Shown: piece after piece, positions 27,225 through 36,652 of the stretch
Position numbering within the stretch: the stretch's first letter is position 1
Layout: each line of letters starts with the position of its first letter
Source: Psychrobacter urativorans
GTDB lineage: Bacteria > Pseudomonadota > Gammaproteobacteria > Pseudomonadales > Moraxellaceae
Length of the DNA: 64,000 nt
Assembly (NCBI RefSeq): GCF_001298525.1
Contig: NZ_CP012678.1
Coordinates: 372,001-436,000, forward strand
Direction of reading: 5' to 3'
Translations under genes and position numbers: made by a program
Notes under the pieces: generated by a model
The model's input: only the letters and a program-made list of their open reading frames with translations
What the model was told of the DNA's origin: nothing
The model's database searches: none

Positions 27225-27806
27225 ATGACCAGATTTTGTTTATCAGCCCACTTACCGCACCGTAAATTTTTGTTTTCTACAGCTATCACCAGTGCCTTCA
27301 TGATATTGACAGGGTGTCAGACCGTGACGCATACTAATAATCTAAATGCCAGCAGCCTAAATAGCAGCCAATCAGCGGTGGTTGCAAACACCGCACCCGT
27401 ACCGTCAGCCTTATCAACACAAAGCAAACTCACGCCAGCGGTGCAAACCGTCATCGGTGATTACGCAACTGACAGCTATGATAAACGTCAGCAAGGTTAT
27501 GACTGGGTCGGAGTGATGGTACGTCCGTTTGGTGAGGCGGAGATTGACATTAAAGTACGCGCGCGCGGTGATATCAAAAATCCCAGTTGCAGCTATGAGG
27601 GCAAGGCAACGTTGATGGGACAAGACCTAGCGCATGGCGTGATTTTTCAGACTGTTGCCAATAATAGCGTGACCTTTTTGCAGTTTAAGGATGGTAAGCT
27701 CACCATTGATAGCCAAGATAAAACGGCGCTGAACTATTTTTGTTCAGGCGGTGATACTTTAGCGGGTGATTACCAAAAACTGGCAAGCCAATTAGTATTA
27801 AGTTAA
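27225..27806 (+). CDS. Hypothetical lipoprotein
   Basis: This protein of about 193 residues has a lipoprotein signal peptide ending in MILTGC (Cys near residue 32), then a Ser/Asn/Ala-rich linker and a small domain. The domain includes DKRQQGYDWVGVMVRPFGEAEIDIKVRAR and two cysteines (PSCSYEGKA and NYFCSGGD). No family is recognised. The start at 27225 has GAGG 8 nt upstream. It lies between the sulfate-binding genes and sat but shows nothing that ties it to sulfur metabolism. Confidence 0.75.
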   Translation: MTRFCLSAHLPHRKFLFSTAITSAFMILTGCQTVTHTNNLNASSLNSSQSAVVANTAPVPSALSTQSKLTPAVQTVIGDYATDSYDKRQQGYDWVGVMVRPFGEAEIDIKVRARGDIKNPSCSYEGKATLMGQDLAHGVIFQTVANNSVTFLQFKDGKLTIDSQDKTALNYFCSGGDTLAGDYQKLASQLVLS

Positions 27807-27849
27807 AATTCAGCTAATGATGTGAATCACAGTATAAAAATAAAGATAT

Positions 27850-27885
27850 AAAAAAAGGTGCTAACTTTAAAATTAGCACCTTTTT
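27850..27885. terminator. Bidirectional rho-independent terminator
   Basis: AAAAAAGGTGCTAA (27850-27863) pairs with TTAGCACCTTTTTT (27872-27885), between the lipoprotein gene and convergent sat. Confidence 0.85.
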
Positions 27886-27920
27886 TAATGATTTCTTTAA
27901 TGATAGAAGCTACGGAATTT

Positions 27921-29195
27921 TTATACCGCAGACGCACCAACTAACTTCACTTCAGCACGCTCTTCCTTGGCGATATTGGCATAATAACGGCGCAAAATCT
28001 CTAATACTTCAGGACGGCTAAAGTTATCTGGCACTTCCTCATCTTCTGATAAGGCTTTACGCAATTTCGTGCCCGATACTTTCACATGCTGTGACGCATC
28101 ATGCGGGCAAGTTTTACTCGATGCCATCGCGCCACAGGCATTACACCAGAACGTCCAATCAATATTTAATGGCTGAGTAATCAAGTCATCTTTTTCTAAC
28201 TTCTCAAAGATGGTTTGCGCATCAAACGCACCATAATAATCGCCAACACCAGCATGGTCACGTCCAACAATCAGATGGCTACAGCCATAGTTCTGACGGA
28301 ATAAGGCGTGTAATAATGCTTCACGCGGACCCGCATAACGCATGTCTAGCGGATAACCGGCTTGAATTACCGTATCTTGTTTAAAGTAATTATCGATTAA
28401 CGTTTTAATGGCTTCTTGACGGACTTCGGCAGGGATATCACCCGGTTTTAGCGCGCCAAGTAATGAATGCACCAAGACGCCATCACAAATCTCAATTGCG
28501 ATTTTGGCTAAATATTCATGTGAGCGGTGCATTGGGTTACGGGTTTGGAATGCCGCAACCGTTTTCCAACCTTTATCCGCCAGTATTTGGCGAGTTTGTG
28601 CAGGGGTTTTATAAGTTTCAGGATACAGGGTTGGGAATTCGCCTTCGCTGAGCACTTCAACGCTACCGGCAATATTCACCTCATCTTGGCTGAGCACTTG
28701 CTGAACGCCCGGATGCTCAGAGTCAGTGGTGGTGAAGACTTGCTGACACTCATGTTCTTTATCAATGGTGTACGTTTCTTCAACGGTCAAGACACCCATA
28801 ATCTCGCCACTTTCGGCAACTAGTGCTACTTTATCGCCTTTATTCAGGCTATCAGCAGTCGCTTTCGGCGCAGATAAGGTAATCGGGATTGGCCAAAATA
28901 AGCCTGCATTCGCGCCTGTTTGCAGACGCATATTATCCACCACACCTTGCCAATCGGCTTGATTCATAAAGCCATCAAGTGGCGTAAAGCCGCCAATACC
29001 GAGCATAATCAAATCACCGCGCTCACGTGAGCTTAAGGTGATTTGCGGTAAGGTTGCAGCAAGTTTGAGTGCTTGAGCACGGGCGTCACCGGTTAATAAT
29101 AACGGCTTTAGTTCGCTGCTACCATGAGGTGGTACAAGTTTTGACGTATTTTTTGAGATGGCGTCTTTTGAGATAGTATCGGCAAGTTGGGTCAT
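27921..29195 (-). CDS. sat: Single-chain ATP sulfurylase
   Basis: This 424-residue enzyme makes adenosine 5'-phosphosulfate (APS) and pyrophosphate from ATP and sulfate. The motifs [12 protein letters not shown] and [12 protein letters not shown] are visible. It is the monofunctional Sat/Met3-type enzyme, not the two-part CysD/CysN enzyme of E. coli. A Cys cluster ([15 protein letters not shown]) resembles the zinc site of bacterial Sat. No fused APS kinase domain is present. AGGA is 6 nt before the ATG. It is divergent from cysI; the 427-bp region between them is probably a shared control region for sulfur limitation. Confidence 0.94.
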   Translation of the reverse strand: MTQLADTISKDAISKNTSKLVPPHGSSELKPLLLTGDARAQALKLAATLPQITLSSRERGDLIMLGIGGFTPLDGFMNQADWQGVVDNMRLQTGANAGLFWPIPITLSAPKATADSLNKGDKVALVAESGEIMGVLTVEETYTIDKEHECQQVFTTTDSEHPGVQQVLSQDEVNIAGSVEVLSEGEFPTLYPETYKTPAQTRQILADKGWKTVAAFQTRNPMHRSHEYLAKIAIEICDGVLVHSLLGALKPGDIPAEVRQEAIKTLIDNYFKQDTVIQAGYPLDMRYAGPREALLHALFRQNYGCSHLIVGRDHAGVGDYYGAFDAQTIFEKLEKDDLITQPLNIDWTFWCNACGAMASSKTCPHDASQHVKVSGTKLRKALSEDEEVPDNFSRPEVLEILRRYYANIAKEERAEVKLVGASAV

Positions 29196-29622
29196 GAGAA
29201 TCCTAAACAGAGGGAAGATGAGGTAAAGTTACTATTCATTCATTTGATGCATTTTTGCTTAATGTTTTTTGCTGATTTTCGCATAAGCAGTCGCTAACTA
29301 GCGGATGCCTATAGGCTACCTAACTTTCGTTATGAAAATTTATGCTGTGTTTTACTATGGATATGACTTAAAGGAATTTATCTTTAAAACATTAAGCTTA
29401 TATGATGTAAAGCTGTTTGGTTGTTGAGCCGTTTTAACCTGTCAGAAACTGACGGCAATACACAAAAATCATTTGTATTTTTTTTTGATACTTCTTATTA
29501 GTGCTTTTTTATTGGTACTTTTTATTACTATTACCGTGTTTTATTGCATGGTTTATTGTTTCATTTTTGCTACCCTATCTTTTTGCTATCCGCTTTTATA
29601 AATTTGAAATTGAGATTACGTC
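29196..29622. other. Divergent sat/cysI control region
   Basis: No gene is seen. The region is AT-rich, with a T run near 29478-29486, and must carry promoters for sat (leftward) and cysI (rightward). A regulator of the CysB type is expected by pathway, but no specific site can be pointed to. Confidence 0.4.
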
Positions 29623-31308
29623 ATGTATCAATATAATTACGCTGATCAAACGTTGGTTGAGGAACGAGTCGCCCAATTTCGCGACCAAACTCAGCGCTTT
29701 TTGGACGGCTCGCTACCAGAAGAGCAGTTTTTACCGCTGCGCCTGCAAAATGGGCTTTATATTCAGCGTTACGCGCCCATGTTGCGTATTGCGATTCCCT
29801 ACGGTTTACTTGCCAGCTATCAATTGCGCAAGTTAGCTGAGATTACCCGCCTGTATGATAAGGGTTATGGTCACTTCACCACCCGTACCAATATTCAGCT
29901 GAACTGGCCAAAACTCGAAGATGTGCCGGATATTTTGGCGCATTTGGCATCGGTGCAAATGCACGCGATTCAAACCTCGGGCAACTGTATTCGTAATACC
30001 ACCACTGACCCGTATGCGGGTATTCATCAAGAAGAAATCGCCGATCCGCGTCCGTATTGTGAAATTATCCGTCAGTGGTCAACTTTTCATCCTGAGTTTG
30101 CTTTTTTACCGCGCAAATTTAAAATTGCAGTGATTGGTACGGAAAATGACCGCGCCGCGACCCAAGTCCACGATGTTGGCTTGCATGTGAAGAAAAATGA
30201 AGCCGGTGAGATAGGTTTTGAAGTGTTGGTTGGTGGCGGCTTGGGTCGTACGCCAGTGATTGGCAAAACCATTAATGAGTTCCTACCGCGCCAGCATTTG
30301 CTCAGCTACCTTGATGCCATTTTGCGCGTGTATAACTTACATGGTCGCCGTGATAATAAATATAAAGCCCGTATCAAAATCTTGGTAGAAAGCATGGGTG
30401 CGGCAGCTTTTGCTAAGCTGGTCGATGCCGAATGGGAAGCGCATACTAAAGATGGCGCGCTGACCTTAAATGACGATAATTTTGCCACCGCTGCCAGCTT
30501 CTTTACCGCGCCTGATTATCAGTCGTTTGATGCGCTACAGGTGCAGTCTGAACTGCAACAGCAACTGAGTGCGGATAAAGATTTTGCCAATTGGTACACC
30601 CAAAATACTGTTGCGCACAAGGTGGCAGGCTACCGCGCTGTGGTGATTTCTCTTAAAGCGGGCTTGGTTGATGGTAAATACATCCCATCCGGTGACGTCA
30701 ACGCTGATCAAATGGACGCCTTAGCTGACCTATCTGACCGTTATAGCTTTAGCGAGTTGCGCGGTACGTATCAGCAAAACTTGGTCTTTGCTGATGTACA
30801 AACCAATCATTTATATGAGCTATGGCAGCAGTTGGCAGCGCTACATTTAGCCCGTGCCAATATCAATACCTTAACCGATATGATTGTTTGCCCCGGTTGG
30901 GATTACTGCTCGCTGGCGAATGCCACCACGCATAATATCGCTGAGCAAATCGAAAAGCAGTTTAATGACCTCGATTATCTCTACGACTTGGGCGATATCC
31001 GCTTAAATATGTCCGGCTGTATGAATGCCTGTGCCCATCACCACACCGGCGATATCGGTATCTTAGGCGTGGATAAAAAAGGTGAGCATTGGTATCAAAT
31101 CAGCTTGGGTGGTAACTCAAGTAATGACGCCAAGCTCGGTAAAATATTGGGTCGTGCGGTTGCCGCTGACGATGTTGCCAGCACCCTACAAGTTATTTTA
31201 GATACTTATCTTGAGCTGCGCGGCGATAGCGATAACGAGGTAGAACGCTTTGGTGATCTGGTCGATCGCGTGGGCATTGCCCCATTTAAGGAGAAGGTCT
31301 ATGGGTAA
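29623..31308 (+). CDS. cysI: Sulfite reductase haemoprotein subunit (CysI-type)
   Basis: This 561-residue enzyme would reduce sulfite to sulfide in six electrons. The two cysteine pairs that hold the coupled [4Fe-4S] cluster and siroheme are CPGWDYC and GCMNAC, with the ferredoxin-like half-domains around YGHFTTRTNIQLNW and GGGLGRTPVIG. The length matches E. coli CysI (570). No CysJ flavoprotein is in the window, so the electron donor may be ferredoxin or a flavoprotein encoded elsewhere. The DUF934 gene overlaps its end by 8 bp, so the pair is co-translated. CysG, which makes siroheme, lies about 1.6 kb downstream. Confidence 0.93.
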   Translation: MYQYNYADQTLVEERVAQFRDQTQRFLDGSLPEEQFLPLRLQNGLYIQRYAPMLRIAIPYGLLASYQLRKLAEITRLYDKGYGHFTTRTNIQLNWPKLEDVPDILAHLASVQMHAIQTSGNCIRNTTTDPYAGIHQEEIADPRPYCEIIRQWSTFHPEFAFLPRKFKIAVIGTENDRAATQVHDVGLHVKKNEAGEIGFEVLVGGGLGRTPVIGKTINEFLPRQHLLSYLDAILRVYNLHGRRDNKYKARIKILVESMGAAAFAKLVDAEWEAHTKDGALTLNDDNFATAASFFTAPDYQSFDALQVQSELQQQLSADKDFANWYTQNTVAHKVAGYRAVVISLKAGLVDGKYIPSGDVNADQMDALADLSDRYSFSELRGTYQQNLVFADVQTNHLYELWQQLAALHLARANINTLTDMIVCPGWDYCSLANATTHNIAEQIEKQFNDLDYLYDLGDIRLNMSGCMNACAHHHTGDIGILGVDKKGEHWYQISLGGNSSNDAKLGKILGRAVAADDVASTLQVILDTYLELRGDSDNEVERFGDLVDRVGIAPFKEKVYG

Positions 31309-31903
31309 TCATCATGTGCTAAACAGCCAAGGTGTTGATATCAGTAATCAAGATACGTGGCAGGCGCTGACCACCGCTGAGCTACCAGATGGCGTGGCGC
31401 TTACCGAGCTATCCTTGAGCGAGCTGCTGCACAAGCAAGACAAGCCCGATATCCTGATTCCCCTCACTGATTTATTAAAACCAACAGGCGAACTTGCCAG
31501 CGGATTATTACAACAGGTTTATGCGCTCTTAACCGAGCACAGCAGTCGCTTAGGGCTTTGGATGACCTCGAATACGGATACCGATGTGTTGGTAGGCTTG
31601 CGTGATTTTTTATTAACGCAAGCGCTGATTGTTATTCATGTGCCCGCCTTCGCTGATGGTCGCGGCTTTAGCTTTGCCCAAACGCTACGCCAGTTAGGTT
31701 ATAAAGGTGAGATTCGCATGGCAGGCGCCTTTGGTCGCGATCAAATTGCCTATTTGCTACGGGTTGGCGCTGATAGCTTTGTGCTAAGCGAACATGACGT
31801 GCAATCGGGTGTTGAAGGCGGGATTAGCCAAGCATTCACTGCCCTTGCCAGCGCTTATGATGGTCAAGATGCTACTGCTTTACCGATGTTTTCAGGTGCG
31901 TAG
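31301..31903 (+). CDS. DUF934 family protein, likely sulfite-reductase partner
   Basis: This protein of about 200 residues overlaps the end of cysI by 8 bp, with AAGGAGAAGG upstream of its ATG at 31301. Family blocks such as VHVPAFADGRGFSFAQTLRQLGYKGEIRMAGAFGRDQIAYLLRVGADSF are visible in pattern (DGRGFS, LGYKGE, FGRDQ). DUF934 proteins commonly follow sulfite reductase genes and are thought to assist it, but the activity is not known. No cysteine motif or membrane segment is seen. Part of the cysI-DUF934-cysH series. Confidence 0.9.
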   Translation: MGNHHVLNSQGVDISNQDTWQALTTAELPDGVALTELSLSELLHKQDKPDILIPLTDLLKPTGELASGLLQQVYALLTEHSSRLGLWMTSNTDTDVLVGLRDFLLTQALIVIHVPAFADGRGFSFAQTLRQLGYKGEIRMAGAFGRDQIAYLLRVGADSFVLSEHDVQSGVEGGISQAFTALASAYDGQDATALPMFSGA

Positions 31904-32013
31904 CATTAATATTTTAAATATATTATAAGTCGTTATTGCTTTTAAATTATTGTTCTTAAATTTTTTGTGGTTACCAAACAACTTTTAATCAATTATCAAC
32001 CTAGGATTTTATC

Positions 32014-32652
32014 ATGAGCCAATTACACCCAAATCTAGACATCGACCAAGCCAACCAAGATTTACAAGGCAAAACGCCTGAGCAAATCGTTGAGTGGGCA
32101 TTGACCCAAGCCAAAAACCCAATCATCACTACCAACTTCCGTCCGTATGAATCAGCAATTTTGCATTTGGTAGCTAAACAACGCCCCGATATCACGGTTT
32201 TATGGGTAGATTCTGGTTACAACACCGATGCCACGTATCAATTTGCGAATAAAGTTATCCGTGACTTAAACCTTAACGTCATCACTTATATCCCAAAACA
32301 AACTGCGGCGCATCGTGATGTGACCATGGAAGGTATCCCAGGGATTGATAACCCATTGCATGACGAATTTACTGACCAAGTGAAACTTGAGCCATTCCGC
32401 CGTGCGCTGAATGAACTAAAGCCTGACGTTTGGTTCAATGCCATTCGTAAAGATCAAACTGAATTCCGTCAAGGTCTTGATGTGCTAAGCTTATCAAAAG
32501 ACGGCGTGTTAAAAGTAGCGCCATTGTTTGAAAAAACGGATGCTGATTTAGATGTGTATTTAGAAGAAAATAGCCTACCGAACGAGTTTGACTACTTTGA
32601 CCCTACTAAAGTAGAAGAGCATCGCGAATGTGGTTTGCATACTCAGCTATAA
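32014..32652 (+). CDS. cysH: Phosphoadenylyl-sulfate reductase, single-Cys type
   Basis: This 212-residue enzyme reduces activated sulfate to sulfite. The nucleotide-binding core has TTNFRPYESAILHL and VLWVDSGYNTDATY, followed by the Arg-rich part IRKDQTEFR. The C-terminal catalytic Cys206 lies in ECGLHTQL. It lacks the CC...CxxC cysteines that bind a [4Fe-4S] cluster in APS reductases, so it should use PAPS with thioredoxin or glutaredoxin. This implies that APS kinase is encoded elsewhere. AGGA is 8 nt upstream of the ATG. It starts 110 bp after the DUF934 gene. Confidence 0.92.
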   Translation: MSQLHPNLDIDQANQDLQGKTPEQIVEWALTQAKNPIITTNFRPYESAILHLVAKQRPDITVLWVDSGYNTDATYQFANKVIRDLNLNVITYIPKQTAAHRDVTMEGIPGIDNPLHDEFTDQVKLEPFRRALNELKPDVWFNAIRKDQTEFRQGLDVLSLSKDGVLKVAPLFEKTDADLDVYLEENSLPNEFDYFDPTKVEEHRECGLHTQL

Positions 32653-32955
32653 GCCTGTTTGCTAAAAGGCGTTGTTAATATTAGTTCTAAGTTAATAGCG
32701 CTTCTAAAAACAGCATAAATCCCCGCTTATATAGTGTAAGTGGGGATTTTTTTATTTTTATTTCCACCAAGCCTATTCCTTCTAATACGGCTATCAAATA
32801 CGACATACCAAGTTCCTCACAGCTATTCCCTTTCTTCGAATAAATCACTGCTCACATTAAAAAATGGAATATACTAATGCCAATACGCAACGTGAGCTGC
32901 GGTGTGTCATAATTCATAATAGCGTTAACTACAAAATTGAATGACTGGTTGTATT
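32653..32955. other. Intergenic region between cysH and cysG
   Basis: It contains the cysH terminator (32717-32753) and the promoter region of cysG. Nothing else is recognised. Confidence 0.4.
32717..32753 (+). terminator. Terminator of the cysI-DUF934-cysH series
   Basis: AAATCCCCGCTTA (32717-32729) pairs with TAAGTGGGGATTT (32737-32749), one G-T pair, followed by a T run. Confidence 0.8.
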
Positions 32956-34602
32956 ATGAATACCTTTCCGCTATTTTTTAAATTAGAAGACCGCAAAGTG
33001 CTCATCGTTGGCGGTGGTGATGTGGCGCTGCGTAAAGCAGATTTGCTACGCCGCGCTGGCGCCTGTATTACTATTCTTGCGCCCAGTATTTGCGCCGAGC
33101 TGCAAGCTTTGCTCACTAATGATAGCAATCACAATAAGCACGAGCTGATTTACGAGAATTATCATAAAACATATATGACAGGGTCGCGGGTGATTATTGC
33201 CGCGACCGATGATGAAAGTCTGAATCATCAAATTCATGCTGATGCTACCGAATTAAATATTCCAGTGAACGTGGTCGATACGCCACATTTATGCGACTTT
33301 ATTTTCCCGGCTATCGTCGATCGTAACCCGATTGTTATTGGTATTTCATCGAACGGCAAAGCACCGGTGCTCGCACGGTTATTACGTGCCCGCCTTGAGA
33401 CTTTAATTCCGCAAGGCTATGGCAAATTAGCAAAGCTTGCTGGCGAGTTTCGGCATGAGGTTAAAGCAAAAATACCGACATTAACCGGACGTCGCCAGTT
33501 TTGGGAACGCGCCTTTGAAGGTCAAGTTAGTGAGCTGATATTTGCTGGAAATGAAACCCAAGCAGCCGTGCAATTACAAGCCGATTTAGACCATACCGCC
33601 ATGCAAATCAGTAAAAGTGCGGAGTTATCAAACGTCCAGACCTTATCATTGCAAGAAAAAAACGAGGCAATCCAGTCAGAAAAACAGCCCGTTGGTGAAG
33701 TGTATATCGTGGGTGCAGGACCGGGCGACCCTGAGCTACTCACCTTTAAAGCGTTACGGTTAATGCAGCAAGCGGATATCGTCTTTTATGATGCGTTAGT
33801 CTCACCACAAGTTCTGGATTTGTGCCGCCGTGATGCTGATAAAGTATACGTTGGTAAAAAACGCAGCAATCATGCCGTGGCGCAATTGGGCATTAATGAG
33901 CTGTTAGTCAATGCAGCAAAAGAAGGTCGCCGCGTGGTACGACTAAAAGGCGGTGACCCCTTTATCTTTGGTCGCGGTGGTGAAGAAATTGAAAGCTTAC
34001 GCGCGCATCATATCCCTTACCAAGTTGTACCGGGTATTACGGCGGCAAATGCGGCAGCCAGCTATGCCGGAATTCCGCTGACCCACCGCGACCATTCGCA
34101 ATCGGTACGCTTTGTCACCGGATTTTTAAAGGCAGGCGCACCAAACGGCAACTTTAAAAATTTCCTGAATACCGATGAGACGGTGGTCTTTTATATGGGG
34201 CTACACTCATTAGCACGTTTGACCGAAGGCTTGATTGACGCTGGGCGTGCCGCCGACACACCTATCGCGATAGTCTCTAATGCCAGTATGCCCAATCAGC
34301 AAGTATTGACCGGCACCATTGGCACCATTGTCGCGTTGCAAGAACAAGCGCAATTGCCAACGCCAGCGCTACTGATTATGGGCGATGTGGTGGCACTGCA
34401 TCATGACTTGGCTTGGTATAACGTCAATCACCAGCAGCACAATCAAAACGTTAGTGATACACATGAGAATTGGCTTCGCGGCGGTACGGCAGCCACCCCA
34501 AAAGACAATTTTATAGGTCAGCAAGCCCATGCCTTATCGATGGTTTCAAATGTAGCCGAGCAAAAAGCGGACGATAGCTTGGAGCAGTTAATAATTGGTT
34601 AA
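32956..34602 (+). CDS. cysG: Siroheme synthase, fused type
   Basis: This protein of about 548 residues makes siroheme from uroporphyrinogen III. The N-terminal half (1-220) is the precorrin-2 dehydrogenase/ferrochelatase, with Rossmann motif LIVGGGDVALRKADLL. The C-terminal half (from about 255) is the methyltransferase, beginning VYIVGAGPGDPELLT, with RLKGGDPFIFGRGGEE and PYQVVPGITAANA. E. coli CysG is 457 residues; this one has a longer linker and about 50 extra C-terminal residues. It provides the CysI cofactor. The start at 32956 matches family alignment (MNTFPLFFKLEDRKVL) better than 32941. Confidence 0.93.
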   Translation: MNTFPLFFKLEDRKVLIVGGGDVALRKADLLRRAGACITILAPSICAELQALLTNDSNHNKHELIYENYHKTYMTGSRVIIAATDDESLNHQIHADATELNIPVNVVDTPHLCDFIFPAIVDRNPIVIGISSNGKAPVLARLLRARLETLIPQGYGKLAKLAGEFRHEVKAKIPTLTGRRQFWERAFEGQVSELIFAGNETQAAVQLQADLDHTAMQISKSAELSNVQTLSLQEKNEAIQSEKQPVGEVYIVGAGPGDPELLTFKALRLMQQADIVFYDALVSPQVLDLCRRDADKVYVGKKRSNHAVAQLGINELLVNAAKEGRRVVRLKGGDPFIFGRGGEEIESLRAHHIPYQVVPGITAANAAASYAGIPLTHRDHSQSVRFVTGFLKAGAPNGNFKNFLNTDETVVFYMGLHSLARLTEGLIDAGRAADTPIAIVSNASMPNQQVLTGTIGTIVALQEQAQLPTPALLIMGDVVALHHDLAWYNVNHQQHNQNVSDTHENWLRGGTAATPKDNFIGQQAHALSMVSNVAEQKADDSLEQLIIG

Positions 34603-34628
34603 GTTAAAAGCTTATTTTTAAATAATAA

Positions 34629-34663
34629 CCCTCACTCGTCATTGCACTGGTGGGGGATTTTTT
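34629..34663 (+). terminator. Probable cysG terminator
   Basis: CCCTCAC (34629-34635) pairs with GTGGGGG (34650-34656), with one G-T pair, followed by a T run. Confidence 0.6.
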
Positions 34664-34863
34664 CGAACAAAAACTTATTGTATGCTAAAGTTGAGTAAAG
34701 ACATTAGAAGTGATATAACGATGTCAAGTCTTTATTTTAAAAAACATCGATACTGTTTTCAAAATATAAAAAAATTATTACAATTAAATTAATAGACAAT
34801 TGTAAATTATTTTTTATGTGGCCATAATATCTTATTATTTCATGAGTATTTGAGAGGTGTCAT

Positions 34864-35040
34864 ATGACAACATTTAAAATTTTATTTTCCGCATCATGTC
34901 TATCCTTATTGTTCATACTTCCTGCACAAGCGCAGACCTGTAAAGTCACTGACCCCACATTGGCTGGATTTTTAGAGAATTTGTCAGTTGTTATTCATAA
35001 CTTATCCTGCAGCAAACCCCGCCAATTCTTGCTAGAATAA
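34864..35040 (+). CDS. Small exported-peptide gene or truncated gene
   Basis: This 58-residue frame encodes a good signal peptide (MTTFKILFSASCLSLLFILPAQAQ, predicted cleavage near residue 23) and a short mature part beginning TCKVTDPTLAGF with a second Cys in LSCSKPR. GAGAGGT lies 7 nt upstream of the ATG. The mature start resembles larger Cys-Asp-Pro-type secreted proteins, so this may be the 5' end of a longer gene that has been cut, with the last residues out of frame. It lies between cysG and sbcD. Confidence 0.5.
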   Translation: MTTFKILFSASCLSLLFILPAQAQTCKVTDPTLAGFLENLSVVIHNLSCSKPRQFLLE

Positions 35041-35072
35041 TCGCTGTCTTCCCTTCTCAATTAAGTCCAACT

Positions 35073-36575
35073 ATGTCTGTCTCTACTGCCGTTCCCTTAA
35101 CTATCCTGCACACCTCCGACTGGCATTTGGGACGTCGGCTTTATGGACGTATGCGTTACGATGAGTTCGTGACATTTTTAAACTGGCTTGCTGACACGAT
35201 TGCGACCCAACAAGTAGATGTACTCATTGTCGCAGGTGATATTTTCGATACCATGACACCCAGTAATCGCGCTCAAGCGTTATATTATGAGTTTTTGGGC
35301 ACGGTATCAAAATCATGTTGCCAACATGTGGTTATTGTGGCGGGCAACCATGACTCTCCAACCTTTCTAGATGCACCCAGTCAAATATTGAAATTTTTAA
35401 ACGTTCATGTCATCGGTACCGCTTGTGAAGACGTACGCGACGAAGTGCTGATTTTGCACGATAGCAGCGATTTGCCTTATTGCATTATTGCCGCAGTACC
35501 TTATTTGCGCGACCGCGATGTGCGTAGCAGTGGCGCTGGCGAGTCGATGGACAGCAAGGATGCTAATGTCATCAGCGGTATCCGCGCGCATTATGATGCA
35601 GTCGCTGCTATTGCTAAAAACCATCAACAAGTGCTTGCAAAGACACACGCTCGCCATATTCCTATTATTGCTACGGGACATTTATTTGCCGCTGGCGGCA
35701 GCACCACGACTGACGATGGCGTACGGGATTTGTATGTTGGCAATTTAGGGAAAATATCTGCGGAAATGTTCAGTCCCTATTTTGATTATGTGGCGCTTGG
35801 GCATTTGCATGTGCCGCAGCGCGTTGGCGGACGTGAGCATATCCGCTATTCTGGCTCACCCATTGCCATGGGTTTTGGTGAAGCGCGCCAACAAAAGCAG
35901 GTGTTATTGGTACAATTTGGCGCAGCAGCAGACGATGTCGCGGCACTATTTAACTCTTCTACATCTAACCCTTCTACACTAAATCTGCCGCCTAATAATA
36001 AAAAGACGGCAGCACAAAAAACAGCCAACCACACCGCGGCCAGTCATAATTTTATAGACGATTTATTTGGTTTTGATGACGTAGACAATATAGAGGTTGT
36101 ACAAAACATAGGAAGCACAGTAGCAGAAGTTAATTTACTAAATGACGATAAATCACAAATGCGCGTGTCCGCCCTTCCCATCCCTTGTTTTCAGCCTTTA
36201 GCGCAAGTGTCCGGTGATATGCAAACCATCAAGGCGACTATTTGTACTCTCACCCAGTCACGCTCAGCGTCAGAGCCGATTTGGCTTGAGGTGGTTTATA
36301 CGGGTGATGATATTGTTGCCAATCTGCGCGAACAGATAGCTGCCATGGTGGACGGCTTGTCCTGTGAGATACTGAAGATTAAAAACCTGTCTACTTATAA
36401 TAAAGTGCTCAATCAAGAGTCAGCTTCTGAAACCTTGCAAGATTTAAATGAATTGGAAGTATTCGAACGCTGTTTATTGGTCAACGAAGTCACTGACGCG
36501 CAAAAACTGACCTTACGCCATGCTTACGAGCAAATTATTCATGAAATTTATGATAAAGACCATCACGCAGAATAA
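35073..36575 (+). CDS. sbcD: Exonuclease SbcD (Mre11-type)
   Basis: This 500-residue nuclease is the Mre11-like half of SbcCD, which cleaves DNA hairpins and processes blocked ends. Phosphoesterase motifs are in order: HTSDWHLGR, AGDIFDTMTPSNR, AGNHDSP, TGHLF and ALGHLHVPQ. A 70-residue hydrophilic, Ser/Asn-rich insertion (about 295-365) follows the metallophosphatase domain and makes it about 100 residues longer than E. coli SbcD. The C-terminal part provides SbcC contacts. sbcC begins 77 bp downstream on the same strand. Confidence 0.93.
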   Translation: MSVSTAVPLTILHTSDWHLGRRLYGRMRYDEFVTFLNWLADTIATQQVDVLIVAGDIFDTMTPSNRAQALYYEFLGTVSKSCCQHVVIVAGNHDSPTFLDAPSQILKFLNVHVIGTACEDVRDEVLILHDSSDLPYCIIAAVPYLRDRDVRSSGAGESMDSKDANVISGIRAHYDAVAAIAKNHQQVLAKTHARHIPIIATGHLFAAGGSTTTDDGVRDLYVGNLGKISAEMFSPYFDYVALGHLHVPQRVGGREHIRYSGSPIAMGFGEARQQKQVLLVQFGAAADDVAALFNSSTSNPSTLNLPPNNKKTAAQKTANHTAASHNFIDDLFGFDDVDNIEVVQNIGSTVAEVNLLNDDKSQMRVSALPIPCFQPLAQVSGDMQTIKATICTLTQSRSASEPIWLEVVYTGDDIVANLREQIAAMVDGLSCEILKIKNLSTYNKVLNQESASETLQDLNELEVFERCLLVNEVTDAQKLTLRHAYEQIIHEIYDKDHHAE

Positions 36576-36652
36576 AATTCAGCACGATACCATATTTTTA
36601 TAGCATTCTTTTTTACAGCATTTAGCGTTTACCCAACCTATAAGACCTGCCC

